A stretch of 64,000 nucleotides of DNA from Paraconiothyrium sp. Pb-2020. Its lineage: Eukaryota > Ascomycota > Dothideomycetes > Pleosporales > Didymosphaeriaceae. Under the pieces are notes generated by a model, which was not told where the DNA came from, did no database searches, and was given only the letters and a program-made list of their open reading frames with translations. The stretch lies in NCBI GenBank assembly GCA_022419385.1, contig JAJUBI010000006.1, positions 372,001 to 436,000 on the forward strand, in the 5' to 3' direction. Positions 1-11,989 of the stretch are shown in pieces; position 1 is the first letter of the stretch; the number at the start of each line of letters is the position of its first letter. The position numbers were made by a program, and so were the translations under genes.

Positions 1-372
1 ATCAACGCCACCGCCAGCCAGCCCAAGCGTGGTGGACATGTGCGTCCGCGAGCCCACGTGGATTGCTTGGTCCAGCTTCCGGGCGGACGGGGCCATCTGG
101 CGGCGCTCGCCGTCGGTGCCATTCTGGGCATTGAGGCGCGAAATGAACTTGTCTACGAGGTTGTGGATAGTGGTCTCATTCTGCGCACTGAGGTCGCCCG
201 AAGCGGAAAGGAGCAGGGCGGTGATGCTAGCAGCGGCTTCCTCAAGGGGAGAAGGGCCATTGGGGTCCGCGTCAGAGGTGAAAGAGTTGGCAGCATGGGT
301 CAGATAGCCAACCGAGTAATCCGAGAGGACGGGGTCGATGCCAGGGATCTGGGCTCTGATTTCAGCTTCCAT
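1..372 (-). CDS. GCN20: GCN20-type ABC-F ATPase, N-terminal part (cut by window edge)
   Basis: The minus strand is open from an ATG at 372-370 to the window edge, giving 124 codons with no stop. The start reads M-E-A-E-I, followed by a segment with IDP-x-L-S-DYSVGYLTHAAN. This closely resembles the yeast Gcn20 N-terminus, which has an IDP-x-V-x-DYAVGY-x-H motif. In the family this N-terminal region binds the Gcn1 activator of the Gcn2 kinase, and the two ABC ATPase cassettes follow further on; those lie outside the window. The role (general amino-acid control, translation-coupled Gcn2 activation in the cytosol) is family knowledge. No intron is seen in the visible part. The gene diverges from the 1919-5569 gene across about 1.5 kb. 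Another ABC-F protein is the main alternative, but the N-terminal motif favours Gcn20. Confidence 0.82.
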   Translation of the reverse strand, partial: MEAEIRAQIPGIDPVLSDYSVGYLTHAANSFTSDADPNGPSPLEEAAASITALLLSASGDLSAQNETTIHNLVDKFISRLNAQNGTDGERRQMAPSARKLDQAIHVGSRTHMSTTLGLAGGGVD

Positions 373-1918
373 GGTGCTGCGGGTGGAGGCTTGTCCGACG
401 CGGTCACTGTGGGATTCAAATTTCAGACGACGAGTGGCGTCGGCACGGTCTCGCTCGCTGTGCGCTCTTCTGGAAAAACGGAAGACGGGCTGGCGTGCTG
501 CGTGACGAGGCTATCGTTTCGCTCTCGGCGCAGCGGGGACGAGTCTTTGCTGGTGCGGTGCCGGTACAAGAGCGCAGCGCAACGTCTGACGAAGCGACGG
601 TTTGTGGATGTGTTTGGGGCTACGCCAGAGCAGCGGCAGCCAATGGCGGTGGCCGAAGGCCTGAGGTACTAGAGAGGAGAGACGCCGGCCGCAGCGAACG
701 AGCGCTTTTGCCTCTTTCGCTTGAATCGCCTCCAGGATCTCCCGGCTACGTGCATCTTTCCGTGCGTCTTTTGGCCCATCATCCGCGTTCGCCAGCCGTC
801 TCGCATCAGCCGCCAACAGTGCCGCCCTGACGCGCTCCTCCAAAAGCACTGGTACATGCCGTGTGTGCCGTAGCTGTGCGAGCCGCGGCGTCTTCACTGT
901 ACAAGTCGACACGGAGGCATTGGTGTACACTGGTGTACCTGGGTGTTCCAAGGCGTGTTTGCCATGCTGCATACGACGCCGCGTGCTATGGCTAATACCG
1001 CACTCGAACCATCAGACTCCTGCTGGACCTCTTCCGGGCCCGCAGCACTTCTTGGGTTGATCCTGGTCGCGCTTCTCCGCCTTGCTCTGGGGCTGACGTG
1101 CCTGCTGTTTCGGCCGCCCGATGGGACATGCAACTGGCAATTGGACTCGGAGCGGCCTTGCAGTGGGGTTGGCCAACTGCGATAGGAATGAGGAGTGGAA
1201 CGGCGGGCTGTGAGGCTGCGCATCATCAACAAACAAATCTCCACTCTGCATTGCAGGGCTTCGCGAGCAGCTCGTCCGGGCTCGCGAATCGCCGGCGTGC
1301 GCTGTGCATCCAGTAACGCGCCCAAAATAGTCTACCACGATTCCAAGCTGCGAGGGACTCGTCCCTGATTGCACCGCGCGCCATGGCAGTAGCTCCATGC
1401 GCCGTGTATCAGCGCACATGGAGGCTGTCAATGCGCGGCCTGCAGCTGCACGGCACTGCTTGCTCTGATCTGCGGCGTCTGGCAGCAGCAAACAAAGAGG
1501 CAGCGGAGCAGCAGAGACGAGGCCTGAGGCAGCGCTCCGTCGGCGTGAACGACGTCTGAGCGCGTGTTTTGACATTCCGCCATACACAACACTGGGCCCA
1601 ATTCACCGGCAACATCTCGCTAAGCCTTAGCGGCGCGTCCTTGGTCGACGATCCCAGAAGCAAGCAGCACCGGATTTCTTCTTGCCTCCGCGCTCCCTCG
1701 AGACTCCACTTTGCTCAGCCCGTAGGCTGCCTCCCCTCTTCCTCCTTGCTCCGAGATGCAGTGCTTGCTGTGAGCATACGTAGTAGCGACCCCACCGTCC
1801 GACGCCTGCAGCGAGAGTACCAAGGTACACCGACTGCCAGCATGCTCACGGCGCCGTCACAAGCAGTAGCATCGCGTTCGAGTGAGCCCTAAGGCCGCCC
1901 AGTCCATAAAGAAAGAGG
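373..1918. other. Intergenic, divergent promoter region
   Basis: About 1.5 kb between the GCN20 start (minus) and the next gene (plus). Open frames here are GC-rich overlaps on both strands without conserved-looking composition. I see no tRNA, repeat or convincing small gene. It presumably holds both promoters and 5' leaders. Confidence 0.5.
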
Positions 1919-4900
1919 ATGAAAACGGTTCCCACGGTAAATACTAGAGCCTCTCCTCCCTCGCCGCCGTCTGTGTTGCGGCTCTGCCTGCGCCGCCTGC
2001 TGCCTCCTGTCCCTTGCATCCTTTGTTTTGCGACTCGACGCCTTCACCGCGCTGGCCCCGACAGCGGCGGCAGCTTGCCCAACCCGTCCATGCCATCTCT
2101 GCCCCAAGTCGCACGAGTGCTTTACTGACGCATTGCCGTGATACAGCTTGCTGCCACTGCAACTCTGCTTGGTGCGTCCGCACTCGGGCTAGGATTCGGT
2201 CGAGAAACAGAACCCCCGTACCCGTCGAAGAAGAGGAAGCCCGCTTCAGCACAAAACGAGCTGGGTCGCCCGTCAACCCAGGCTGCTGTGCAAGCCACCA
2301 CTGCTGCGACATTCACCGCCGCCGCCGCTCCCCCTCCCAGCGCGCCCCATCCACGCCCTGCGACCTCGCGCGCTCCTACAACAGCAGCCCGCTTCAGCAG
2401 CAATGAGCGTCGACCTCTGAGGAGATTGACGGTCGGCGACCCGGCCTCGCAACCGCTGCAGGGCCCCATCGGGAGCGGTTACACGCCTCCAGGTGAACTG
2501 AACATAAACGAGCTGGACCCGGTCGCGCGCCCACAGTCACGGAGGGCGTCGTGGATCAAGCGCCTCTCCACCATATCCAACTCGCAGCCCTCGAGCCGAG
2601 ACACCAGCCCTGGCCCCCTCTCTCCCTCGGTGTCGTGTTCCAACGGTTCAATGGCTTTCTCGCATGACGGCTCCACTGCACCCATGATCCCGGGCGACCG
2701 ACCTCCCCCTCCGCTACCGCCCAACAAGCTCGTCAAACGCTCATCGTCCGTCCGCGGTTCCTTGGAAAAGCCAACCCAGAGCACCTCGTCTCGCCTGCCG
2801 TCGTTTCGCCGCCCTGCCACCAGCCACCAACGCTCTGCCACGCTGCAACATCGCACAGCTCTGCTTGAGATGACCGTCGAGGATCCTTCCTCGGACGACC
2901 AGCAACTGCAGCCCAGCACAGACAGCGAGGTCGAGTACACTCACTACTTCACGGCAAGAGTGGCAAAAGAGAAGACGCTGTCAAAGCGCAAGGGAGCTTT
3001 GTCGTCAAACACAAAGGCGATAAAGAGGATATTTCCAATGGACAAGATGCATCGGCCGACGCTGCTGATGGCTCGCTCTGTTTCGGCAGGTGCAGCTTCA
3101 CACGTGGTTGAAGATTCGGAATCTGAGGAAGAGAACGAGAGCTTGTATTTCGTGAGCAGACCTGGCACGCCGCTTAGCCCCACTGCCATTCCAGCGTCGC
3201 AGGGCGATCCATCCCAAATCGCCGGCCATAAGCACGACCGCTCGTCTGTTGATAATGCCGACAGCGCGACACGTGCGAGACGCTCCTTCTCCATTTCCAA
3301 CTTGCTATCTCCAACTTCCAAGCCACGGACCACTGGACTTCCCGGAGCAAAGCTGGTGCGCAGAATCAGTCAAAGGAGGGTGAGCTCCGACCCCCTTTCT
3401 ACGATGGAAAATCGTAAAAGTCGTACTGCGCATGGAGACCCCGGAGCTGTCTCCGGTCGGCGAGACGTGACCGACCCCGCGCTTGCTCGACGCGAGATAT
3501 CGACCTCGTCAGGACCCCACCCCGGAGCACGACATGGTGCTCTTGCAGCCTCGCTCGCGTCACCGCTACCTGAACCACCCCGTCGCGCCGCTGCGAGGGC
3601 AGATCCTACCCCAGAGTCAATGCGCCCGGACGATGTCAAACACTCAGCCGCGGCCGCTACCAATCAGCTGCCGCCGTCGCCGACAGTGGCTCAGACGGGT
3701 GCGCGCCCATCCCGAAACTCCATGGCTCCGTCCGAACAGGCCTCGACATTAGTAGGCTCAGATAACGATGCCCGCGGAGCAGGGACAGGGGACGAGGAAG
3801 ATGCAGACGTCCAAAGTGAAACCGTGTTTGATTCGCTGCGCACGGGCGGTGCCAGAAGCACGTCAGGCGCTCGTGGCCCGCGCATAGAGACTATATTTGA
3901 TGAGTCGCCCCCATCCAAGGTCAAAGTCACAGCGCTGCGCGACCTCCTCCCCAAAGGAACCTTCCGGGAGCAGACGCTCGATGCTGCTCCCGGGCAATTA
4001 AGCATCACCGAGGAAGAGGAGAGCATCTCGACCCCTGTTCGCACCATTGTCCCCGACCGCTCTATTCACGATTCACCCACCTATTCGCGAGGCAGCACTG
4101 CGCCTCTATTCCCCAGTTTGATACCCTCTTCGCCTCCGGATATGCCGAAGCCTCTAAACTTGGGAACACTCGAATGGGACTCAAGGGTAGAAGATGATGG
4201 CAGCAGCAGCGCATGGTCAATAGATGATGATGACGAAGACTCTTGGGGCGATCTACCACCACGTCTGCCGGCCATGCTCGTAGCTACGCCTGTTCCGCTC
4301 GGGCGTCACACGCCACAGTTGTTTGCTCAAAAATCTAGTTCAAAGCCTACGACTCCGCAACATCTCAGCTTTGATCATGGCGATAGGGATGCCCGCAGTA
4401 GCATATTCGATTGGTCAGAGCAGCAACCCGCTGATAAGAGCTCAGGCAATCGTACACCGCCACGTCCGAGCACAGTACACGGGAAGAAAGATGCAGATCG
4501 TAGGGGCGGTCGCATTGTCGGTCGAAGAGCGCCTAGCGGGTTGCACGCTCGCAGCCAAAGTGTACCTGTTGTCCCGGATGCTACAGGGAAACGTAGCACA
4601 GTCGTCACCAATAAGTTCGGCACCTGGGGCGTAGGAAGCAAAGGGGTTACTGAAGATTGGAACGATGACTTTGACTTCTCCGATGTGGACGAAGAAGCGA
4701 GTGCACCGGGTACAGTCCAATCACAGAGGGTTGACAGCGGCATGGCAATGGTGGTCCCCAATCATATCCAAGAGCAGCAGAACAACGTTCTCGCGAACAT
4801 TGGCCTTTTGCGCGAGTGGGGACTCCTGATCGAAGAACTCAAGGAGCAAAGAGGTCGCGCCGCCTGCCTTGGTATCCTTGATGGTCCACATGCCTCGATG

Positions 4901-5569
4901 TGGGAAGAGGTGGACGCCATGATCGACCTTGCCGACCAAGAAGCCGAACACGAGGGCGTCCCTCGCTTATCTCCACCATCATCGCCCGGCTTCGACGAAG
5001 TTGCTTTTGATGACGTGTCACGCTCTAGTCCTGTCCCCAATAGTGCAGAGAAGCGCAGGTCGGGGTTAGCGAGCAGCGCGCTTGGCAAACGCAACACGCC
5101 CTCGAAGTCTCCACCTAACAACATTGCCAGAAGAAAGACTATTCTTCCACCGAACCATCAAATATTTGGACCGCAATCTTCGCCCGTACCTCCCAAGTCC
5201 AGGTACGAATCGCCTACTACCGTTGCGGACATCACACATCACATTGGACGACCCAGGAAAGATTCCGAAGCAAAGGCTCGCTCCATTATAGAGGCGCTAC
5301 AGAGGAGGAGGAGTACTCATGAGCCTTTTGTGGATATACAACCCCCAACGCCTACGAAGAAAGTCCCATTCGATACCGCCACCCTTCGACGTATTGTCCC
5401 GCACGTCAATGGGTTGACTCACAAGGTCAAACAAACGCTGCGGGAAGCAGAAGGGCTCTACTCAAGCCCTGGCACAAGCCCAAATAAAGAGGCCGAGGTC
5501 CCGTTGAGCAAGGAGTATCTTGCCGAGAACGAAGTATCTACGCAGATGAAACTAATGACGGTCATGTAG
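1919..5569 (+). CDS. Large disordered Ser/Pro-rich protein, function unknown
   Basis: A frame is open to a TAG at 5567-5569. It has no ATG near its 5' end: in-frame TGA at 2126, then GTG at 2138. The sequence up to 2146 looks like an intron end (CTGAC branch, TACAG at 2142-2146). A matching phase-0 donor GTAAAT at 1937 would join a six-codon first exon (ATG at 1919, A at -3). That exon is inferred; 2147-5569 is firm. The product is about 1,146 residues, mostly disordered, with poly-Pro, Ser/Thr-Pro sites and basic patches. The best-ordered parts are an acidic W-N-D-D-F-D-F-S-D motif (residue ~840), a predicted helical segment beginning NIGLLREWGLLIEEL (~885), and a C-terminal segment with IVPHVNGLTHKVKQTLREAE. 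I do not recognise the family; a cytoskeletal or septation scaffold is only a guess. Confidence 0.75.
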
Positions 5570-7368
5570 ATCTGAGGTGATATGACAGCGCTTGAGCGTG
5601 CTGGTCCCGCTTGAAAACCAAAATTTCCTTTGGCATTAAAAAGATTTCCTTTCAACTGGGGTCCTTTCCTTTAGTCCTGGATAGCGTTTGAGCAGCCGAC
5701 TCGAAACCATTTTGGGGTCGCGATTATTGTGTCTTTTCATGCTGCTATTGGCTATTATGAGCCAACTTTATCGCATTTGCAGCGGCGTTTTCCCATCACA
5801 CGCACACAATTCAGCCGCGAGGAAACCTTGGGCTTTCTAATTCATGTGGGACACGGACCCATTGTACCTGTGGAAGAATAGAGAGAGGAGAAGGCGGGGA
5901 TGTCTCTTGACGCTGTATACGCAATGTGTCGACGTTGGATGGTTGATGCAGTCGGTTATATTTCCTCTTGTTTACCCAGGTGCACGAGGCGTTTGCCAGA
6001 GTCTGGCCGATAGCATCTCGCTTTCAGTACTTTGTTAGGCATGTACAAAAGGAATGGGGGTTTTAGGTCCTGCCGAACCGATCCAACGATGACGCTTGAG
6101 ACGGCCAGATGCAGTTGCTTGCTTCAGGGAGCCGTCGCCTCTAGCAAGTAGCACGGCACGTATGAGAATAAAGAACACGAATATGTCTTACACCGGTGCC
6201 CAATTATGCCGCAATGTGATGGTGCATTGTGATCCGAGCCGCTCCTTGTCCATAGCGGAGATGCTATGGCGGACAGAGCCTCGATTCGAGTCGAAGCGAG
6301 GGATGTTCCCTGGAACAACGCTCCTCCGGATGCTGCACGTTTTGGGACTTTTTACCGTAGCTATGGACAAAGTTCAGCGGTGCGGCGACGGAAGAATTGA
6401 CAATGTAGCCAGTGCTTCGTTTGGAGGAGTCTACGCAAGCTTTCGCAGGCCAGCGTCTCAACAGTGGAGCGTCTCCGGCTTCGTTGCACCAGCGGTATAG
6501 CCCGCATATAAGGGTTCAAGTTACCCTTGGGGCCTTGCTGATATCGGATCTGCCCGAACGGAGCCGTGAGCCCGTAACGCGGTACACCATCACTAGTTGT
6601 AAGCACCAAGAGGCCATCACAGTGCATGTACCTTTCAGAGGATATTTTGCCTGAGGATAAAGATGCCCTGTAGGGCCAGGACTACTGCTCGACATGGATC
6701 TGCATGCACTCCACAAGCCGCACGACCTACTGCGCGATTGCACATCACTAACGCCGGTACGTCGCGTTCAGCTATCCGATGCAAGGTAGATCGGATGACA
6801 AAACCCTTTGCTTACTCGCCGCACAGAACGACGATGGAGGATCGGAGGCGACAACGCGATGAAACACTTGCCACTGCCCTAGGGACTGTGCCACTACGCT
6901 GGTATCCCGCTGCCAATGCCCTCTGCGCCATGAAACATGGCGTGGTCCCAAGGCCCTCGGCATACCATTGTACGCGGGGCAGCAAGACACATCGTGACTT
7001 ATGACGACAGGCCAAGCACCGCGAAGAATGCATGAAATCGTATTGAAGAGGAAGTCGCCTGCGCCGCGGGAGGCTGTGCCGTGCCTGCGACCCTCAATCC
7101 GACACGCCCGTACGCTTACTGCCGTGTTTGAGCACGAGCACGCACCAGTTGACGGCCTGCCTTACAACAACAACAACATCACGAACGCGTAGGCTAAGCG
7201 ATTTGTCAATCCGTCCGTGACGAGGCGTACCTGCAGGATATAGAATAGATCAAACCGCTTTCTGTTCCCCGCGTCAGATCCCCCAGGGCCTTCCGCGCAC
7301 GACCATTCGCCAAGGGGCATGCTCAGCTCCGCTTTCTCGCCGCATCCTTGACGACGGGATAAACTACC
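5570..7368. other. Intergenic, no gene seen
   Basis: About 1.8 kb between two plus-strand genes. Short frames on both strands (none over about 130 codons) overlap each other and lack splice-linked continuations. I see no tRNA or clear repeat. The last ~200 bases are the likely promoter and leader of the dehydrogenase gene. Confidence 0.45.
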
Positions 7369-8945
7369 ATGGCGATGCTCACTTGCATGCTGGGCCTCGC
7401 ATATATTGCGCTGGGAGTCCGGGCGCAAAATACTACTGCATCCGCTTCGGCATGCGCGTCAACGATCGCGCCTAAGAATGCGGCGCCTAGCGTTGCGAGC
7501 GGATGGCGGGCGGACGTTGTGGCGAATGGGTTGAAGAGTCCGAGGGGTATCATCTTTGATAGTGAGGGAGGTTTGTTGTTTGTTGAGCAGGAGAGGGGAA
7601 TTTCGAGGGTTAAACTTAGTGGGGACGGGGGTTGTGTGCAGAAGGATGGTAACGCGAGCGTGATCATTCAAGACGAGTCGGTAAGTCGAAATCATATACA
7701 CACATAGCCTTGATCATGCACCTGCTAACACTAACGTAGTTAAACCACGGAATCGAGCTCTCAGAAGATGGAAAGACCCTCTACGCTTCTTCCTCCACCG
7801 CAGTCTATGCATGGGACTACGATGCGAGCCAGGGCCGCAACACATCCGGTCCGCAAGAAATCATCGGAGAGTTCGGTACCTCTTCTGGACATTCCAGCCG
7901 GACTCTTCTCCTGTCCCGCAAAGTACCTGGACTGCTCCTTGTCAGCCGTGGCAGCCAGGCAAATCTGGATTATGACACCCTCAATAGAAGCACTGGCGTA
8001 TCTACCATCAAAGCCTTCAATCTCACTAATGCCACCGACTCAGCTTACAACTTCGCTGAGGAAGGTCTACTTCTTGGATGGGGTCTGCGAAACTCCGTGG
8101 GTGTGGCGGAAGAGCCCGTAACAGGGGGTATCTATTCGGTCGAGAACAGTGTCGACAATTTCAATCGATCGGGCCAGAATATCCACCAGAACAACCCTGG
8201 AGAGGAGATGAACTTTCACGGCTACCTCAACGGAACGCAGACCGACGACCAGGGAGGCAACTACGGCTACCCGACGTGCTTCGCCGCCTGGGACGTTGCT
8301 GATATCCCGGACAACGAGGGTATCGAAGTGGGCACGCAGTTCGCAATCGGAGAGCAAAACTCCACGCTCAACGATACGTTCTGCAGGGACGACAGAGTTG
8401 CGCCGCGATTGACCTTCCAAGCTCACCAGGCGCCACTGGATATCAAGTTCAACCAAAACGGCACCGCTGCTTGGGTGACCTTCCACGGCTCATGGTATGT
8501 TTCAAGTTCGAGAACTCTGCAATTGCGCCTTACACTGACACCACTCAGGAATCGCGACGAGCCTATCGGCTACAAACTCTCGTACATCGCCTTCGATGGC
8601 GCCGGCTCTCCTGTCGCAAATTCTACCAGCAACTCCTCCACTGTCGATGTCGTATCCAACCCGGACCTCTCCAAGTGCCCTGACGAGTGTGTCCGGCCTG
8701 TCGGCCTAGCATGGGATTCCAAGGGCCGCTTGTTCATGAGCAGCGATGCGACAGGCGAGATCTGGGTTATCACTAGAGAAGATGGAGGTAGTGTCGAGGA
8801 TGCGAGTCCGAGTAGTGGGCTGCCTCCGAGCTCGACGGGGGGTGTGCCGGCGGAGACGAGTAGTCCCGGAGCGGCGAGTTTGCATAAGGTGACGGTGAGA
8901 CAATTTGCGATTGTGTGGGCGGGGATTCTAGCGGCGGTGGTTTGA
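7369..8945 (+). CDS. PQQ-type pyranose/sorbosone dehydrogenase (AA12-like), secreted and GPI-anchored
   Basis: Three exons: 7369-7680, 7740-8494 and 8549-8945. The introns are 59 nt (GTAAGT, CTAAC branch, TAG) and 54 nt (GTATGT, CAG); the second is a multiple of three, so the frame reads through it. The product is 487 residues. It begins with a signal peptide (hydrophobic, then VRAQ), followed by a beta-propeller with the NHGIEL, GLRNSVG, NPGEE and YGYPTCFAAWD blocks typical of soluble quinoprotein sugar dehydrogenases and AA12 enzymes. The C-terminus is a Ser/Thr/Pro linker and a hydrophobic tail, fitting GPI attachment to the plasma membrane or wall. Enzymes of this family oxidise sugars using pyrroloquinoline quinone; substrate cannot be read here. 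No cytochrome (AA8) or cellulose-binding domain is attached. Several N-glycosylation sequons support secretion. Confidence 0.85.
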
Positions 8946-9060
8946 TGGATGAGTATTGAGCTTTCGGCCATTCACTTTCGCGACGTTGGTACTTGGACTG
9001 AGGGATAGCAGATTTATGCAAATACGTTATTGATCATGTACTAAACGTGCAACCTATCAG

Positions 9061-9305
9061 CATATTTACCCTCGAGGTATTGTGGGCTTATACTAACAAT
9101 CCACACTCGGCATCGACGGCTTTGTATTGATTTACAAAGGCTGATTTCTGTGGTGCCTGTAGGTGGGCAAGTTCATATTAGCACATTCGCCCTCGGAATA
9201 TTGTGGGCTTATACTACACGATTCACACTCGGCGTTGAAGGCTTTGTATTTTACAAGTGCTGAATCTATACGGCTTCTGTGGTGGCTGTAGGTGGGCAAC
9301 TTCAT
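9061..9305. repeat. Imperfect tandem duplication, two ~120-bp copies
   Basis: 9061-9180 and 9181-9305 share, in the same order, a TTGTGGGCTTATACTA block, CACACTCGGC, GGCTTTGTATT, TTCTGTGGTG and CTGTAGGTGGGCAA, with small indels between. It lies between the dehydrogenase and F-box genes and codes for nothing obvious. Confidence 0.8.
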
Positions 9306-9782
9306 GGATCCATCACTGGCCACCACGTGACCAACCTTCCCACTTCCCTCCCAACCATCGACACCCACAGCTGGCTCCTCCACTGCTAGAACGTAGTCTG
9401 CAATACACGCACATAAGGCTATTGGAAGTCCGTCCTTTGTTGAAAATCGCCGAGGAAGGTACAGAAAGTGAGCGGGTTGCGAGAATGCAGCGTCTTGCCG
9501 TGCCTTCACTTTTTCGACTCCCGTTTGCTCTCAAATCTGGTGGGCGTCTCACCAGGCAACAGGCCGCTTGGCAACGTCGTTTGATCCGTCCCTCACCCTC
9601 CAGACCTGCAAGTTCTTACCACCAGCGTCGCCTCTGTTGCGTTCGAGGTTCGAGGGTTTTGCTTACAATCTAAAGGAATACGCACACGCGCCAGTAGACT
9701 TCGGTCTCTCGAGACGACTCGCCGGAGCTTTCGACGCAGTTTGCGTAGCACATGCCGTCGTGTTTACTCGCTGCTGTCAACA

Positions 9783-11529
9783 ATGGCTCACACCAACCCT
9801 TCGCGTTCGACCGCGTTCAATACGCTCCCCATCGAGGTTCGTTGTCAGGACACTCATCAGCAGTAGCACTGACCTTTCACAGCTCAACAAATGGATTGCT
9901 CACCATCTTGATGATCACAAGGACATCGCGAGCTTCAAAGCCGTCTGCCGCGCTACTTGTTATGCAATTGATGGTGACCACTTCTCCTTCTGGCGGGCCA
10001 AGTTCTGTGAGGACTTCGCGAGGCCACCCGGTAAAACCAACCAGGAGCTTCGCGATGAGTACATGAAGCGATGGAAATGGCTGAGGCGATTCGTCAACTT
10101 GAAGAAGTCTCCCATGTACCAATTCGTGCGTGGTCGTACTTTTGTGGAGAAGGAGATTGTGGAGGTTCTGACGGCCCTGATCAAGGAGTCATTCGCAAGC
10201 AGCGTCCAGCCTGACGATGGGAGCCGTCCCCATTGTCTGAACATGGTTCGCTTGAAGGAGTTCGTTTTGGAGTCGTCTATCCTGTTGGGTGGCAGGCGCC
10301 CTCCGCAGCCGAAGCACGGTGAGCCTGGCGAAGTGCACCCGAATCTTGCCGCCGTCAAGCTCATGCTTTCGCACTTTCTCTTTGATGAAGAGGTTCCGAC
10401 ACGAAGCTGGTTCGCCATTGATGATGCGCAGAAAGCCGTCTATTCTGCTACCAATATTGAACGCCTGTTCGAGGGCCGCTGGAAGAATTTGCTCAATTGG
10501 CCATGGTTTCTCCACTGCATGAACTTCTTTCGACAGTACATGACCACCGCAGAGGCCTCCGGACTGCATGCTATGATTCAAGGGCTTCGTCCGTCGCAGA
10601 AGCCTGTCCCATGGGACGGAGCTTTGAAGCGGGGATCTGCTCCACTTCCAACTCGTTGGATTGGAACATATGCCTTGATGACGCGCGAGATGCTTACCCG
10701 ATTTAGAACGAAGAACAGCCTGGGGCGCCACCACCATATCTACTACGATGATCTCAACGTGGACGAGGGCAACACCCAGGTCAGTAACGAGCTCGCCACT
10801 GACTGCTTTCGCTAATCACACCCCAGACTCTCAACCTGGAGTTTCTTACGGAGGAGCAGCAGAACAAGCTGACTTGGCCGGAGATGTTTGAGTCCCGCCT
10901 CCATGCGCGTCGCGACCTTGACCCCGACGCCGCAAAGGCGCGCGCTCAGTATGTAATCCCAGCACCCTGCTCTTGGTCGTGATATCCTGTGTCGCTGCGT
11001 CACATGATACGCTTCTACAGACTTTTGGCTTGGACTCCGTTAATCTCATCACTGCAGACACCGCGAGAAATACCCATACGACACCTCCGAAGATGCCCCT
11101 AGCATCCGCTTCGACGGTTGGGGCGAAGAGGGCGACCTCGACTATTTCGCCACGGGCTGGCTCAACCCGCTCCCCGACCAGTGCGGCATCCCCGGCTTCC
11201 AGCGCGTCACTTTCATGAAGCACCCCTACGAGGACCTCAACAACGTGCACCAAGACGGCTTGTGGGCCTACGAGGGCGTCGTCTTGCCCGGCGGGAAGAT
11301 AATGATAGGCCGGTGGTGGGAAGCTACCGTGAGTGTCGACCGGAAAGAGTTCAGTGGGCGTGTTGTCCACTATTGAGCTATGCTGACTGAGCGATTCCAG
11401 TCCGACAACATCAACTACAATGACGAGTACAGCGGCCCGTTCATCTTCTGGGCTGTTGACCCCTCCGATGAGGACGAGGAAGAGGAGCTTGAGGAGCCGG
11501 CATACGACGAGGAGTGGGATGACGAGTAG
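9783..11529 (+). CDS. F-box domain protein
   Basis: Five exons fit: 9783-9836, 9883-10779, 10827-10948, 11058-11328 and 11401-11529, joining in frame to 490 residues. The F-box spans the first junction: N-T-L-P-I-E from exon 1 continues as L-N-K-W-I-A-H-H-L-D-D-H-K-D-I-A-S-F, then K-A-V-C-R, which is the usual Pezizomycotina F-box pattern. The first intron (46 nt, donor GTTCGT) is therefore required; the long upstream open frame is not coding. The middle is rich in W, F and R without a named domain. The C-terminal part has G-I-P-G-F-Q-R-V-T-F-M and G-V-V-L-P-G-G-K-I-M-I-G-R-W-W, a block shared by a fungal F-box subfamily, and ends in an acidic tail. The expected role is substrate recognition in an SCF ubiquitin ligase through Skp1; the substrate is unknown. 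Confidence 0.85.
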
Positions 11530-11989
11530 GATTCGGATATCCTCACATGAGCTTCCCGATGTGCATGTTTGAAAATGCCGAGGCGGAGGCAAGGCATGAT
11601 TACTGTTTGTGTGCATCCAGGGGCGTTGGTCTCCTTTGTATATGAGAAGAACGGACTTGTGTATACGAGTCGGGCCCACTCTGAGTGGCGATCGAGGCAC
11701 ATGACCCGCGTGTAAAGCGAGGTCGCAGCCCAAATACATGTCTAAAAGTTTCGATGATCTGTGCTCATTATGCGAATTTCGTGCTGTGTCGTGGATGACC
11801 TGTTTGTTATTACTGCCACACGTGAGTCGGTGGGCTTGGGAAGGCTGGCGCTTGGTAACCCTGGTTGAACAAGTGCTGGTGCTCGTCATCATCATCATGG
11901 CTACGGGCATCTCAGGCTCAGTGGGGTGGGATAAGGTCATAGTGATTCTGCGCGTGTGTCTGAACCGCCCACTCCAGCCACGGCACCCA

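Noticed and set aside
40..672. A 210-codon plus-strand frame over the window start
   Set aside because: It lies antisense to a clear GCN20 N-terminus and has no domain of its own.
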